NCBI RefSeq assembly: GCF_000407445.1 | Contig: NZ_ASWB01000001.1 | Location: 744,001-808,000, forward strand | From: Enterococcus moraviensis ATCC BAA-383 | GTDB lineage: Bacteria > Bacillota > Bacilli > Lactobacillales > Enterococcaceae | DNA: 64,000 nt | Reading direction: 5' to 3' | In this document: one piece after another, positions 55,983 to 64,000 of the stretch | Layout of the letters: every line of letters starts with the position of its first letter | Numbering within the stretch: position 1 is the first letter of the stretch | Translations under genes and position numbers: made by a program | Notes under the pieces: generated by a model | Databases searched by the model: none | Told to the model about the DNA's origin: nothing | Seen by the model: only the letters and a program-made list of their open reading frames with translations

Positions 55983-56099
55983 TAATTTAAAAGCGAAGCG
56001 GGCTCGTTTAGTCTCGACTGAAAAATAGGAAATTAGAACTGAGGTGCTTTTTACCTCATTTCTAATTTATCTTTCCCCCGAGGCGCTAGCCCATATAAT
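55983..56099 (-). repeat. Hairpin repeat, copy R3
   Basis: Full copy: AAAAGCGAAGCGGGCTCG start, CTGAAAAATAGGAAATT core, inner arms AAATTAGAACTGAGG / CCTCATTTCTAATTT around TGCTTTTTA, and a GGCGCTAGCCC end. It starts 5 bases upstream of the acnA ribosome site, so it is in the untranslated leader. Same orientation as R0-R2 and R4. Confidence 0.85.
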
Positions 56100-56169
56100 C
56101 AACCATCTCAATTCATAACTATGTACAGTATCAAAACAGTGTCCCAAATATATGACTTGATTTTAGCCA

Positions 56170-56207
56170 TTATAACGGCATTATAATTAAATGTAAACCT
56201 TTATAAC
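56170..56207 (-). promoter_or_regulatory. acnA promoter with three phased TTATAA motifs
   Basis: Minus strand TTTACA (56198-56193), 17-base spacer, TATAAT (56175-56170). Three copies of the self-complementary TTATAA lie at 56171, 56182 and 56202, spaced 11 and 20 bases, i.e. on one face of the helix. They suggest a regulator site over the promoter. The known CcpC signature ATAA-N7-TTAT is not matched (the dyad here has N5). Confidence 0.65.
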
Positions 56208-56499
56208 GATGAGAAAAGTCATATTAATTACCACTATTACGTCACATTCATGTCATATAATAAAACCTTTTAAATAAAAGCTTTATCTCCATCTATACAA
56301 TTTTAGGCAGCATAAAATTAGCTTTATTGCATCTTTTCCACATTATATTCTAATTTAAAACTCATAATAAAAAACCAAAAAACCCGCTCTGAACAAATAA
56401 CATTTACTAGGCCATTTTCACTCTATTAATAGCGATTTTTACCGCTTTCATGTAAGACAAAAATATTTTATATTCGTTAATAGATTCTTTAAGAAATAG

Positions 56500-56541
56500 C
56501 AAAAAGCGTTATAAAATCGACTGATTTTACAACGCTTTTCT
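56500..56541 (-). terminator. Terminator after oadA
   Basis: AAAAGCGTTGTAAAATC pairs with GATTTTATAACGCTTTT on the minus strand (56538-56502), ending in a T-rich tail. Confidence 0.85.
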
Positions 56542-56546
56542 TTTCA

Positions 56547-57938
56547 TTAGATATCTATCGTAACGTTCACTTCTTGTAACGGAACATCATAAAATCGATC
56601 TTCTCTTCTTCCTAAGAAATCTTTTCCTTGTTGTGGGAATAAAGCATACATCAATACATCTTCAGTTGATTTTGCATACTCTTCAATTTCTTTTTTGTAT
56701 ATAGGAAGCTCTGGTGTTAATAGATCTGCTGGTCTAACTGTGATTACTTCTTCTTCACCAATAATCAGTTTGGTCATTTCTTCTGAAATTGCCACAGGTG
56801 GTTTTCCATACAGGCCTTTAACATAGTCTTTGATTTCTTTTGGGACTATTTTGTAGCGTTCTCCACTGATTACGTTCATTACTGCTTGAGTTCCTACCAT
56901 TTGGGATAATGGCGTTACAAGTGGTGGATAGCCTAAATCCGCACGAACTTTCGGTACTTCTCTTAGAACCTCTTCATATTTATCTGCTAAGCCTTGTTCT
57001 GTTAATTGGCTCAATAAATTCGATAGCATTCCACCAGGTACTTTATAGATCAACGTTTTAGGCTCTGTATCTTTTACTTTAGGATTCAATAACCCTTCTT
57101 CTCTAAATTTATCGCGAATTGGGTTAAAATAGTCAGCTGCTTCGGCTACTTTTTTCATATCTAAATGAGTGTTATAGCCTAAATTTTCTAAAGCTAGCGC
57201 CATTGATTCTGTAGCAGGTTGACTTGTTCCACCAGAAAACGATGAAATGGCTGTGTCGATGATATCCGCACCTGCTTCAATTGCTTTCAAATAGGTCATT
57301 TCAGAAATGCCGCTTGTTGCATGCGTATGGACTTCCAAAGGAACTTGGATTTTATTTTTGATTTCTGTTACTAAACGATAGGCATCATCTGGTGTTAGAA
57401 TTCCTGCCATATCTTTAATACAGATAGAATCGGCACCCATTTTTTCAAGTTCTGTCGTTAATCCGACAAAATAATCGATCGTGTGAAAATCACTTGTTGT
57501 ATAGGAAATAGCTGGTTGACAGTGTCCACCAAATTTTTTCGTTGCTTCAATTGACGTTTGTAGATTTCTAGTATCATTTAACGCATCAAAAACACGAATA
57601 ATATCGATCCCATTTTCGATTGATTTTTGAACAAATGCTTCGACAACATCATCCGCATAATTTTTGTACCCCAGTAGATTTTGTCCTCGTAAAAGCATTT
57701 GTAGCTTTGTATTTTTAGTTGCTTTTCGAATCGCTCTTAATCGTTCCCATGGATCTTCATTTAAAAAACGAATACATGCATCAAACGTTGCACCGCCCCA
57801 CACTTCTAAAGCATGATAACCTGCTTCATCTAATGTTTGGATGATTGGCAACATATCACTTGTCGGCATACGTGTAGCGATTTGGCTTTGTTGACCGTCA
57901 CGCAGCACAGTTTCGGTAAAAAGGATTTCTTTTGTCAT
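56547..57938 (-). CDS. oadA: Oxaloacetate decarboxylase alpha subunit (carboxyltransferase only)
   Basis: Moves the carboxyl group of oxaloacetate to biotin, giving pyruvate. The 463-residue TIM-barrel protein shows ETVLRDGQQSQIATRM at residue 8, IKDMAGILTP (metal and carboxybiotin Lys region) and HTHATSG. The C-terminal biotin domain of long OadA proteins is absent, and the separate carrier gene oadD (63526-63924) fills that role. It follows citX by one base, at the end of the visible cluster. Confidence 0.95.
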   Translation of the reverse strand: MTKEILFTETVLRDGQQSQIATRMPTSDMLPIIQTLDEAGYHALEVWGGATFDACIRFLNEDPWERLRAIRKATKNTKLQMLLRGQNLLGYKNYADDVVEAFVQKSIENGIDIIRVFDALNDTRNLQTSIEATKKFGGHCQPAISYTTSDFHTIDYFVGLTTELEKMGADSICIKDMAGILTPDDAYRLVTEIKNKIQVPLEVHTHATSGISEMTYLKAIEAGADIIDTAISSFSGGTSQPATESMALALENLGYNTHLDMKKVAEAADYFNPIRDKFREEGLLNPKVKDTEPKTLIYKVPGGMLSNLLSQLTEQGLADKYEEVLREVPKVRADLGYPPLVTPLSQMVGTQAVMNVISGERYKIVPKEIKDYVKGLYGKPPVAISEEMTKLIIGEEEVITVRPADLLTPELPIYKKEIEEYAKSTEDVLMYALFPQQGKDFLGRREDRFYDVPLQEVNVTIDI

Positions 57939-57939
57939 T

Positions 57940-58476
57940 TCATCCTTCCTTTCTCAATAAGTTCGTTATTGTCTCTTGCATTTCTTCTACGCTGTGATGT
58001 CTTTGTCTACCGCAAACCTTTGCTTCTTCATTACAAATAAAACAAGTTCTTGGTTTGTGATTTAGTTCGATACGACTGACAGAATGAAGGATTTGATCTT
58101 TTAGATAAACGACATCTAAATCCATCAAACGACCATAGACATGCGTTTCTTCAATTTCAATTAATTTTTTCTTCAGTTTTTCAGGTGTTTCATCAAGGAC
58201 TAGATAATATTCTGAACCTGTTTTCAACTCTCGGTGTTTGCGAGCAACTATTTTTTCAGGAGGAAAAAGAGCATTGGTCTCTTTAATGACAGTTAAAAAA
58301 GCATGTCTTAGTTGCTCATTTGTTTTTATAGGTCCTGGAATATTCATCGTAGCGCTTAATAAAGTACACCTAGGATGCTTTGTTAAAAGTTCTTGCTGAA
58401 TCGTTGCTCGCTTTTCTCGAGCGTTCAGCATGTCTATTAGTGTAACTGATTCTCCCTTTAAGCGGGTTTTAGACAT
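57940..58476 (-). CDS. citX: Citrate lyase holo-ACP synthase
   Basis: Transfers the prosthetic group precursor from 2'-(5''-triphosphoribosyl)-3'-dephospho-CoA to apo-CitD. The 178-residue protein has the CitX core motif VYGRLMDLDVVY and a C-terminal CxxC-like region with RTCFICNEEAKVCGRQ. The start at 58476 overlaps the citF stop by 8 bases; a longer frame to 58506 would overlap more and has no better ribosome site. No citG is seen in the window; it may lie outside. Confidence 0.9.
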   Translation of the reverse strand: MSKTRLKGESVTLIDMLNAREKRATIQQELLTKHPRCTLLSATMNIPGPIKTNEQLRHAFLTVIKETNALFPPEKIVARKHRELKTGSEYYLVLDETPEKLKKKLIEIEETHVYGRLMDLDVVYLKDQILHSVSRIELNHKPRTCFICNEEAKVCGRQRHHSVEEMQETITNLLRKEG

Positions 58477-59998
58477 TTTTGACCACATCGATAATTGAAC
58501 CATCACGATATTCGATCAATGCAACGACTTTATCACCATATTGTATAGCATCTGGTCGATCTACGATGCTATAAGCTTTTTCTTGTAGTTCTTTCATTGT
58601 TAGTTGTGGAACATCTAGTGCTTTAAAGTGTTCTATTAGGTCTTGGCGTTCTGGGTTGATCGCAATGCCGACCTCAGTTACCACAACATCGATGCTACTA
58701 CCTGGTGTTACAACTGTATTAACTTCTTCAACGATTGTTGGAATGCGTCCTCTGATCAATGGTGCAATAACTAAGCTCATCTTACAAGCCGCACTTGTAT
58801 CTGAATGTCCGCCTGATGCCCCACGGATTACACCATCTGATCCTGTAATAACGTTCACATTAAAATTCGTATCGATTTCTAATGCAGAAAGAATTGCAGT
58901 ATCTAATTGATTGATGACAGACCCTTTGCTTAATGGTGAAGCATACATATTTGCGTCAATTTCGTAATGATTTTCATTCTTTCCTAACGAAACGGCAGAA
59001 GGATGATCAAAATCTTGGACATCAATGATTTTTTCAACGAGTCCTTCTTCTAATAAGTCAACCATGGCATTTGTAATGCCACCTAAAGCAAAACTAGCGG
59101 TAATGCCATCTTTGATCATGGCTTCCTTCAAAAACCTAGACACAGCTAATGCCGCCCCACCTGTTCCAGTTTGGAAAGAAAAACCATTTTTATAATACGG
59201 TGAATGCGTGATTACTTTCGCTGCATATTCTGCAATCAGTAGCTCTTTCGGATTCTTAGTAAAACGAGTAGCTCCTTTAGCGATCCCCTCTGGATCACCG
59301 ATCGCATCAACTTCTACGACAAAATCTACATCTGTTTGCGGAATACTGATTGGTGTATTGGGATAGGGCATCAAGCTATCTGTGATAATCACGACTTGAT
59401 TGGCATATTTCGCATCGATCATCGCATAACCCAACGAGCCGCATGTGGCTTTGCCTTTGGTCCCATTTACATTGCCGTATGCATCTGAACTTGGTGCGCC
59501 TAAAAAGGCCACATCAATATGGATATCCCCTGCAGCAATCGCTCTCGCACGACCACCATGAGAACGGATCACAACTGGATTTTCCATGATTCCTTCAGAA
59601 ATCGCAGCACCAACTTTATCTCGTAATCCACTAGAGGTAATATTCGTGACCACACCATTTTTGATATGCTCGATCAATGGTTCATGAACATTTGCGATGG
59701 AACTAGGCGCAATCGATAAATTCTTGATTCCTAGTGCAGCAATTTCTTTTAAAACCATATTCATTACAAAATCGCCTTCACGGAAATGATGGTGGAATGA
59801 AATGGTCATGCCGTCTTTTAGGCCTGTTTTTTCAATCGCTTCTCTTAAACTACCTAATAGTTTCGTATCTCTCGGTCTAACAGGATTGATCGTACGGCTA
59901 GATTCTTTATACTCACGAATATTCGCTAGTTCTCCTTTAAATAAACCGTATTGTTCAGCATAATTATCTGGAATTTCTTTGCCTACATTATTTTTCAT
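58469..59998 (-). CDS. citF: Citrate lyase alpha subunit (citrate CoA-transferase)
   Basis: Swaps the acetyl group on the CitD carrier for citrate. The 509-residue CoA-transferase shows GMTISFHHHFREGDFVMNMV near residue 60, SHGGRARAIAAGDI, and the C-terminal GGHSDTSAACKMS block. It starts one base after citE and overlaps citX. It works in a complex with CitE and CitD in the cytosol. Confidence 0.95.
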   Translation of the reverse strand: MKNNVGKEIPDNYAEQYGLFKGELANIREYKESSRTINPVRPRDTKLLGSLREAIEKTGLKDGMTISFHHHFREGDFVMNMVLKEIAALGIKNLSIAPSSIANVHEPLIEHIKNGVVTNITSSGLRDKVGAAISEGIMENPVVIRSHGGRARAIAAGDIHIDVAFLGAPSSDAYGNVNGTKGKATCGSLGYAMIDAKYANQVVIITDSLMPYPNTPISIPQTDVDFVVEVDAIGDPEGIAKGATRFTKNPKELLIAEYAAKVITHSPYYKNGFSFQTGTGGAALAVSRFLKEAMIKDGITASFALGGITNAMVDLLEEGLVEKIIDVQDFDHPSAVSLGKNENHYEIDANMYASPLSKGSVINQLDTAILSALEIDTNFNVNVITGSDGVIRGASGGHSDTSAACKMSLVIAPLIRGRIPTIVEEVNTVVTPGSSIDVVVTEVGIAINPERQDLIEHFKALDVPQLTMKELQEKAYSIVDRPDAIQYGDKVVALIEYRDGSIIDVVKNV

Positions 59999-59999
59999 T

Positions 60000-60887
60000 T
60001 TAGACTTCCTCCTCAGAAATTAATTTTGCTGCAATCGCTAGCGCAATCACTCGCTCTGCTCGTTCAACAATCGGTTTATCCACCATTTTTCCATTCACTG
60101 AAATTACACCTGATCCTTTGGCTTCGGCTTCACGAATGCCCCAAATCACTTCTTTAGCATTTTGGATTTCTTTTTCTGTTGGTTCATAGACACTGTTTAC
60201 TAAAGGAATTTGACGTGGATTGATCACAGACTTACCATCAAATCCTAATTGTTTAATCAACTCCACTTCAGCTAAGAAGCCTTCCGTGTTATCGACATCT
60301 GAATAGACGGTATCGATTGCGGCAATTCCTGCTGCTCTAGCAGAATGCAGAATAAAACTACGTGCGAAAAATAATTCTTGTCCATTTGGATAACGATGCG
60401 TTTTCATATTGGTGACATAATCTTCTGCTCCCAGTGCGATTCCAATCAAGCGATCACTTGCTTGTGCAATTTCTCGCGCATTTAAAACACCTTCAGCCGA
60501 TTCGATTGCGGCCATCATTTTTGTTGTCCCAACGCTTACGCCATATTTGGTTTCCATTTCAGTAATAACAGCCGCCACATCCACAATATCTTGAGCTGTT
60601 TCTGTTTTAGGTAAGCGGATCACATCAACACCTGCTAAAACCATTGCTTCAACATCTTGACGCCCCACTGTATCTAAGCCGTTGATTCGAACGACCGTTT
60701 CGACAGTCGAGTAATCAAATGTTCGTAACGCATTATAGACAAGTAAACGAGCACTATCTTTTTCTTTTAAAGAAACAGCATCTTCTAAGTCAAACATCAA
60801 CGAATCGGCGCCGTATAACGTCGCATCTCTTAGCATTGAAGCATTCGCTCCAGGTACAAACATCATCGTTCTTCTTAAACGTTCCAT
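60000..60887 (-). CDS. citE: Citrate lyase beta subunit (citryl-ACP lyase)
   Basis: Cleaves citryl-CitD to oxaloacetate and acetyl-CitD. The 295-residue TIM-barrel protein begins [18 protein letters not shown] and has the CitE/HpcH motifs [14 protein letters not shown] (metal-binding Asp/Glu) and [13 protein letters not shown]. It overlaps citD by 13 bases and precedes citF by one base. Confidence 0.96.
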   Translation of the reverse strand: MERLRRTMMFVPGANASMLRDATLYGADSLMFDLEDAVSLKEKDSARLLVYNALRTFDYSTVETVVRINGLDTVGRQDVEAMVLAGVDVIRLPKTETAQDIVDVAAVITEMETKYGVSVGTTKMMAAIESAEGVLNAREIAQASDRLIGIALGAEDYVTNMKTHRYPNGQELFFARSFILHSARAAGIAAIDTVYSDVDNTEGFLAEVELIKQLGFDGKSVINPRQIPLVNSVYEPTEKEIQNAKEVIWGIREAEAKGSGVISVNGKMVDKPIVERAERVIALAIAAKLISEEEV

Positions 60888-61183
60888 GTATTTAACACCT
60901 GCCAGTCTACATTTTCTTCACCAGCAGCGCGATAAACAGCTGCCACTGTTCGAGCTTGGATGGTGCAATCCAATGCACCTTTATCGATTGCCTGAACTTT
61001 TGCATCCGTAACAGACAGATTATTTAAGGTTTCTTGTATTTTTTCACGAATTTGACGTCCAAATTGCTTTTCAACACTACTATCCAGTTCAATTAGAATT
61101 CCTTGTCCGCTGTTTTTTCCAATCGTAATCATAATATCACTTGATTCAGTTGTACCAGCAGATGCGTTTTGTTTGATTTCCAA
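60875..61183 (-). CDS. citD: Citrate lyase gamma subunit (acyl carrier)
   Basis: The acyl carrier of citrate lyase. The 102-residue protein begins [20 protein letters not shown]; the Ser in TTESSD is the likely attachment site for the phosphoribosyl-dephospho-CoA group. I prefer a TTG start at 61183, 6 bases after AGGTG, because it matches the usual N-terminus; a GTG at 61192 would add three residues but overlaps the ribosome site. It lies between citC and citE. Confidence 0.92.
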   Translation of the reverse strand: MEIKQNASAGTTESSDIMITIGKNSGQGILIELDSSVEKQFGRQIREKIQETLNNLSVTDAKVQAIDKGALDCTIQARTVAAVYRAAGEENVDWQVLNTWNV

Positions 61184-61196
61184 CGTATACACCTCG

Positions 61197-62192
61197 TTAC
61201 TTATTATTTTGTTTCATTATTTCTACAAACGTTTTTAGCGGAACAAGTGGCTTGATTGCTGCATAATTTTCTTGTTCCATTAAAGCGCGAACTTTTGTGG
61301 CACTAATTGCTTCTCCATTGATTTTTTTTCTTGGTAAAACAACTAGTTCAAGCTCAGAACCAAACGTTTTTTTCATCGCCTGATTATAAATCTCTGTTAC
61401 TGCTGAAAACGGTTCTTCTCCAACAAATCTCGTTGAAATTGATAGAACAGAAGCAATCTTTTCTTTAAATAAAGTGGCATCCAAAACAGCCTGGACCTCC
61501 GCAATACTAGCCTTGGCCTGATCTTTCAAAAAATAAGATGGAAAGGTTGCACTGGATACCATGTATTCTCCTGTTGGTAAAACCACTACATTTGCTAAAT
61601 GACGAACGCCTTCTCGGACTAGTTCAAAACGTGTCTTAGCATCAAATAGCGATCGTTCCTCAGACAAAACAAACAGATACACCGTTTCAGAACGTTTAGC
61701 GGCTTCTGTCACTAAATATAAATGACCCTTGGTAAATGGATTGGCATTCATTACAATTGCAGCATTTTGTTTTGTCCCTCGTTCATGCTTTTTAAGTTCC
61801 ACTAAATAATCTTTAAAATCAGGAAATCCTTGTTCCATAAAAACCAGTTCAGCCGTTGCCACAATTTCTGTAAAACCTAAAGAGTGAAACAACTTGCTGT
61901 TTTTTGGTTTTGTATACAAAAAATAATGCTGATAGCCTATTTCCTGCAACTTTTCTCGTAAGGCTTGAACAATTTGAGAAAGCAGATTTTCATTTTGGTA
62001 AGAAGGATCGATTGCGATACATTTTAAGATATTCCTAAAAATCGATCCTGTTCCAATCAGTTTTTCCTGATCATAGAGACCAATCGTATAATCTAACTGG
62101 TCATCTGGTATAAGATCGGCGTTCATCAAAAACTCTGACCACTGCTGTTTTACGCCCAAATCTCGCTCAAGCCACATTCTTCTGATGTTCAT
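61197..62192 (-). CDS. citC: [Citrate (pro-3S)-lyase] ligase
   Basis: Acetylates the CitD prosthetic group with acetate and ATP, which switches citrate lyase on. The 331-residue protein has an N-terminal GNAT-like domain (about residues 1-130, with [15 protein letters not shown]) and a C-terminal nucleotidyltransferase domain starting [16 protein letters not shown], the HxGH-type ATP site, and ending [10 protein letters not shown]. It follows the small oadH gene by 13 bases. Confidence 0.95.
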   Translation of the reverse strand: MNIRRMWLERDLGVKQQWSEFLMNADLIPDDQLDYTIGLYDQEKLIGTGSIFRNILKCIAIDPSYQNENLLSQIVQALREKLQEIGYQHYFLYTKPKNSKLFHSLGFTEIVATAELVFMEQGFPDFKDYLVELKKHERGTKQNAAIVMNANPFTKGHLYLVTEAAKRSETVYLFVLSEERSLFDAKTRFELVREGVRHLANVVVLPTGEYMVSSATFPSYFLKDQAKASIAEVQAVLDATLFKEKIASVLSISTRFVGEEPFSAVTEIYNQAMKKTFGSELELVVLPRKKINGEAISATKVRALMEQENYAAIKPLVPLKTFVEIMKQNNK

Positions 62193-62205
62193 TGTTTAAC
62201 ACTTC

Positions 62206-62331
62206 CTAGCTTTTCGGTGGGAATAATTTATTTAACATAAACGACGCAAAGTAAATCACGAAAATGACCACAAACACGCCACCCCAACCAAAAACCAATA
62301 GCTCTAATGATTTTAATAAATCAGCTGACAT
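62206..62331 (-). CDS. oadH: Small oxaloacetate decarboxylase subunit (OadG-like, OadH)
   Basis: A 41-residue membrane peptide with one span (about residues 10-34) and the reading MSADLLKSLELLVFGWGG at the N-terminus. It is too short for the usual gene finders but sits between oadB and citC with AAGGAG 7 bases upstream. A similar small protein (OadH) belongs to the E. faecalis oxaloacetate decarboxylase operon, where it takes the place of the gamma subunit that holds the alpha and beta subunits together. The name rests on that resemblance. Confidence 0.82.
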   Translation of the reverse strand: MSADLLKSLELLVFGWGGVFVVIFVIYFASFMLNKLFPPKS

Positions 62332-62366
62332 AACCAAGCTCCTTTCCCTTTCTTCTATTCAAAACA

Positions 62367-63491
62367 CTACGCAAGCAACGCTAACAATAAGCCACCCGCA
62401 ATAACAGAGGCAATCTGTCCAGATACATTGGCACCTGCTGCATGCATTAAAATAAAGTTCTGTGGATCTTCATCTGTTGCCATTTTTTGAATCACTCGAC
62501 TAGACATTGGGAATGCTGAAATTCCTGCTGCTCCAATCATTGGATTGATTTTTTCTTTTCTAAATAGATTCAATAGTTTAGCAAATAACACGCCACCAAC
62601 GGAATCCATTACAAAGGCTACTAGCCCAAGCCCAATTACCATTAACGTATCAACTTGTAAAAATTCTTCGTATTGCATTTTCACTGAAATTGCTAATCCT
62701 AGCACAATACTGATGATGTTTACTAACTCATTTTGCGCTGTTACAGATAAACGATCTAAAACGCCACATTCACGTAGTAAATTCCCAAACATTAAGAACC
62801 CAACTAACGGAAGAGAAACTGGCGCTACCAATCCCGCAACAACTGTAATTACGATTGGGAATAAAATTTTAGCTGTTTGTGATACTTCGCCAGCACGATA
62901 TGTCATACGGATTTGGCGTTCTTTTTTCGTTGTAACAGCTTTGATTGCCACTGGTTGAATGATAGGAACCAATGCCATATAAGAATAAGCCGCAACCATG
63001 ATTGCACCCATATATTTTGAATTCAACGTGTTCGCAACGAAGATAGACGTTGGCCCATCGGCTGCTCCGATAATTCCGATAGAAGCTGCATCATTTAAGT
63101 CAAAACCTAATAAAACGGCTGCAATAATCGTAAAGAAAATCCCAAACTGAGCGGCTGCACCAAACAATAATAAAAATGGATTTTGTAATAATGGCCCAAA
63201 ATCGATCATAGCGCCAATTCCGATAAATAGTAACAATGGAAATAACTCTGTTGAAATCCCCATGTCAAACAACACTTGAAACGGACCAGCTTCTCCGCCG
63301 GCACTCAGTACACCTGAATTGGGAAAATTGACTAAAATCGTTCCTAATCCCATTGGCACAAGTAAAGTGGGTTCGTACTCTTTTTTAATCCCCAAGTACA
63401 TCAGGATACCACCGATCACCATCATTACGATACGACCTGGCTCCTGCCCCATTCCTACTACGCCTTCAATTAATGTCTCCACAAACGTCAC
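62367..63491 (-). CDS. oadB: Oxaloacetate decarboxylase beta subunit (sodium pump)
   Basis: Decarboxylates carboxybiotin and exports sodium ions. The 374-residue membrane protein has about nine membrane segments and the family blocks GIGAMIDFGPLLQNP, GAADGPTSIFVANT (the conserved Asp is part of the sodium path) and NFILMHAAGANVSGQI near the C-terminus. It lies after the biotin carrier gene and before oadH. Energy saved by the pump supports citrate fermentation. Confidence 0.95.
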   Translation of the reverse strand: MTFVETLIEGVVGMGQEPGRIVMMVIGGILMYLGIKKEYEPTLLVPMGLGTILVNFPNSGVLSAGGEAGPFQVLFDMGISTELFPLLLFIGIGAMIDFGPLLQNPFLLLFGAAAQFGIFFTIIAAVLLGFDLNDAASIGIIGAADGPTSIFVANTLNSKYMGAIMVAAYSYMALVPIIQPVAIKAVTTKKERQIRMTYRAGEVSQTAKILFPIVITVVAGLVAPVSLPLVGFLMFGNLLRECGVLDRLSVTAQNELVNIISIVLGLAISVKMQYEEFLQVDTLMVIGLGLVAFVMDSVGGVLFAKLLNLFRKEKINPMIGAAGISAFPMSSRVIQKMATDEDPQNFILMHAAGANVSGQIASVIAGGLLLALLA

Positions 63492-63525
63492 TTCCTCTTT
63501 TAAAATTAAACTACTTTTTTCTTAT

Positions 63526-63924
63526 TTAACCGATTGTAATTAATGGTTCCCCAGGATTGACCATATCCCCTTGTTGAACATGAATCCCTGTAACTGTCCC
63601 CGCTTTACCAGCTACAATTTCATTTTCCATTTTCATGGCTTCAAGAATCATCAATGGCTGATTTTCCTGTACGGTATCACCAACATTTACCAAAATTTTC
63701 AAGATTGTTCCAGGCATAGGAGATGGCATTGCATCATTTCCAGCTGGCGTGCTTGCTACAGGAGCTGTTGGCTCAGCTGCCACAGGCGTTGTTGGTGCCG
63801 CTTCTACAACAGGAACGGCTGGTGCAACTGGTGCTGCGCTTGGTGCTTGTGGCACGCCACCAATTTCTTCCATTTCTACTAAATACTCTTTTCCATCAAT
63901 TGAGATTTTAAACTTACGTAACAT
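63526..63924 (-). CDS. oadD: Biotin carrier subunit of oxaloacetate decarboxylase
   Basis: Carries the carboxybiotin between OadA and OadB. The 132-residue protein has a short N-terminal beta segment, an Ala/Pro/Val-rich flexible linker (about residues 22-62) and a C-terminal biotinyl domain (63-132) with the AMKM motif, in which Lys98 is the biotin site. It replaces the biotin domain missing from OadA. AGGAGG lies before the ATG at 63924, and repeat R4 starts just upstream of it. Confidence 0.93.
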   Translation of the reverse strand: MLRKFKISIDGKEYLVEMEEIGGVPQAPSAAPVAPAVPVVEAAPTTPVAAEPTAPVASTPAGNDAMPSPMPGTILKILVNVGDTVQENQPLMILEAMKMENEIVAGKAGTVTGIHVQQGDMVNPGEPLITIG

Positions 63925-63937
63925 TTCTTTTCCTCCT

Positions 63938-64000
63938 AAAATTAAAAGTGTAATGGGCTCGTTCAGGTTCGACTGAAAAATAGGAAATTATGACTGAGGT
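63938..64000 (-). repeat. Hairpin repeat, copy R4 (cut by window edge)
   Basis: Starts AAAATTAAAAGTGTAATGGG, then GGCTCGTTCAGGTTCGACTG and the core GAAAAATAGGAAATTA, ending inside the inner arm (ATGACTGAGGT). It begins at the oadD ribosome site, in the same orientation as R0-R3. The second half lies outside the window. Confidence 0.75.

Larger units (their letters stand above)
56100..56546. other. Gap with the acnA promoter
   Basis: 447 bases. It holds the acnA promoter with repeated TTATAA motifs (56170-56207) and the oadA terminator (56500-56541). The rest is AT-rich and shows no gene. Confidence 0.6.

Noticed and set aside
56170-56190. CcpC site at the acnA promoter
   Set aside because: The dyad is ATAA-N5-TTAT, not ATAA-N7-TTAT as in the known CcpC sites.
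1-64000. CRISPR arrays, insertion sequences, rRNA and tRNA genes
   Set aside because: No regular short repeat-spacer array, transposase frame with inverted ends, rRNA segment or tRNA cloverleaf was seen while reading both strands.

Overview
The window looks like a chromosomal segment of a low-GC Gram-positive lactic acid bacterium, most likely a non-faecalis Enterococcus. The case rests on gene content and order: the oadDBH-citCDEFX-oadA citrate fermentation cluster, a GlgB-C-D-A glycogen operon, the ArpU family, a T-box on alaS and strong AGGAGG ribosome sites. Genus is an inference. Most genes lie on the minus strand. No rRNA, tRNA, CRISPR array or insertion sequence was found.

Layout. 1-3420: a YtrA/GntR-controlled ABC exporter operon (repressor, two ATPases, two membrane proteins; the last ATPase is cut by the window edge). 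3438-6630: the thiamine salvage operon tenA-thiM-thiD-thiE behind a TPP riboswitch and terminator. 6650-12500: housekeeping genes (flippase-like membrane protein, DUF1294, lipid kinase, pepT, Nif3-like protein, trmK). 12500-14803: a DUF4173 membrane protein, an XRE regulator and a DUF2975 protein in one operon. 14896-17249: a MutS2-like ATPase without an Smr domain, behind a leader with its own promoter, a 5-codon ORF, a terminator and a hairpin over the ribosome site. 17272-22960: glgB-C-D-A. 23333-26285: alaS with an alanine T-box. 26485-32802: mixed genes (lipoprotein, GNAT, cshB, VanZ/RDD, cytidine deaminase-like).

32929-33836: two tandem copies of an unrecognised structured RNA, each ending in an intrinsic terminator, upstream of a small gene of unknown function. 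34131-39505: a Fur-box operon joining a methyltransferase to a nickel/peptide-type ABC importer. 39741-45495: yjdM, a secreted histidine phosphatase, nrnA with its YtoI-like partner, and an MFS exporter. 45566-48001: a reduced prophage-like switch (XRE + ImmA facing ArpU + holin). 48535-50347: a release-factor-like protein (BaeRF) and a cold shock protein.

50447-56200: acnA-gltA-icd, the oxidative branch from citrate to 2-oxoglutarate, with an isocitrate dehydrogenase whose cofactor residues suggest NAD. 56547-64000: the opposite pathway, citrate lyase with its activation enzymes and the sodium-pumping oxaloacetate decarboxylase. Citrate synthesis and cleavage thus lie side by side. A family of about 115-base hairpin repeats sits just upstream of the ribosome sites of gltA, acnA and oadD, always in the same orientation.

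The best candidates for something undescribed are the tandem structured RNAs (33025-33511), the MutS2-like leader (16898-17249), the hairpin repeats, the Fur-controlled methyltransferase/importer operon and the domesticated phage switch.
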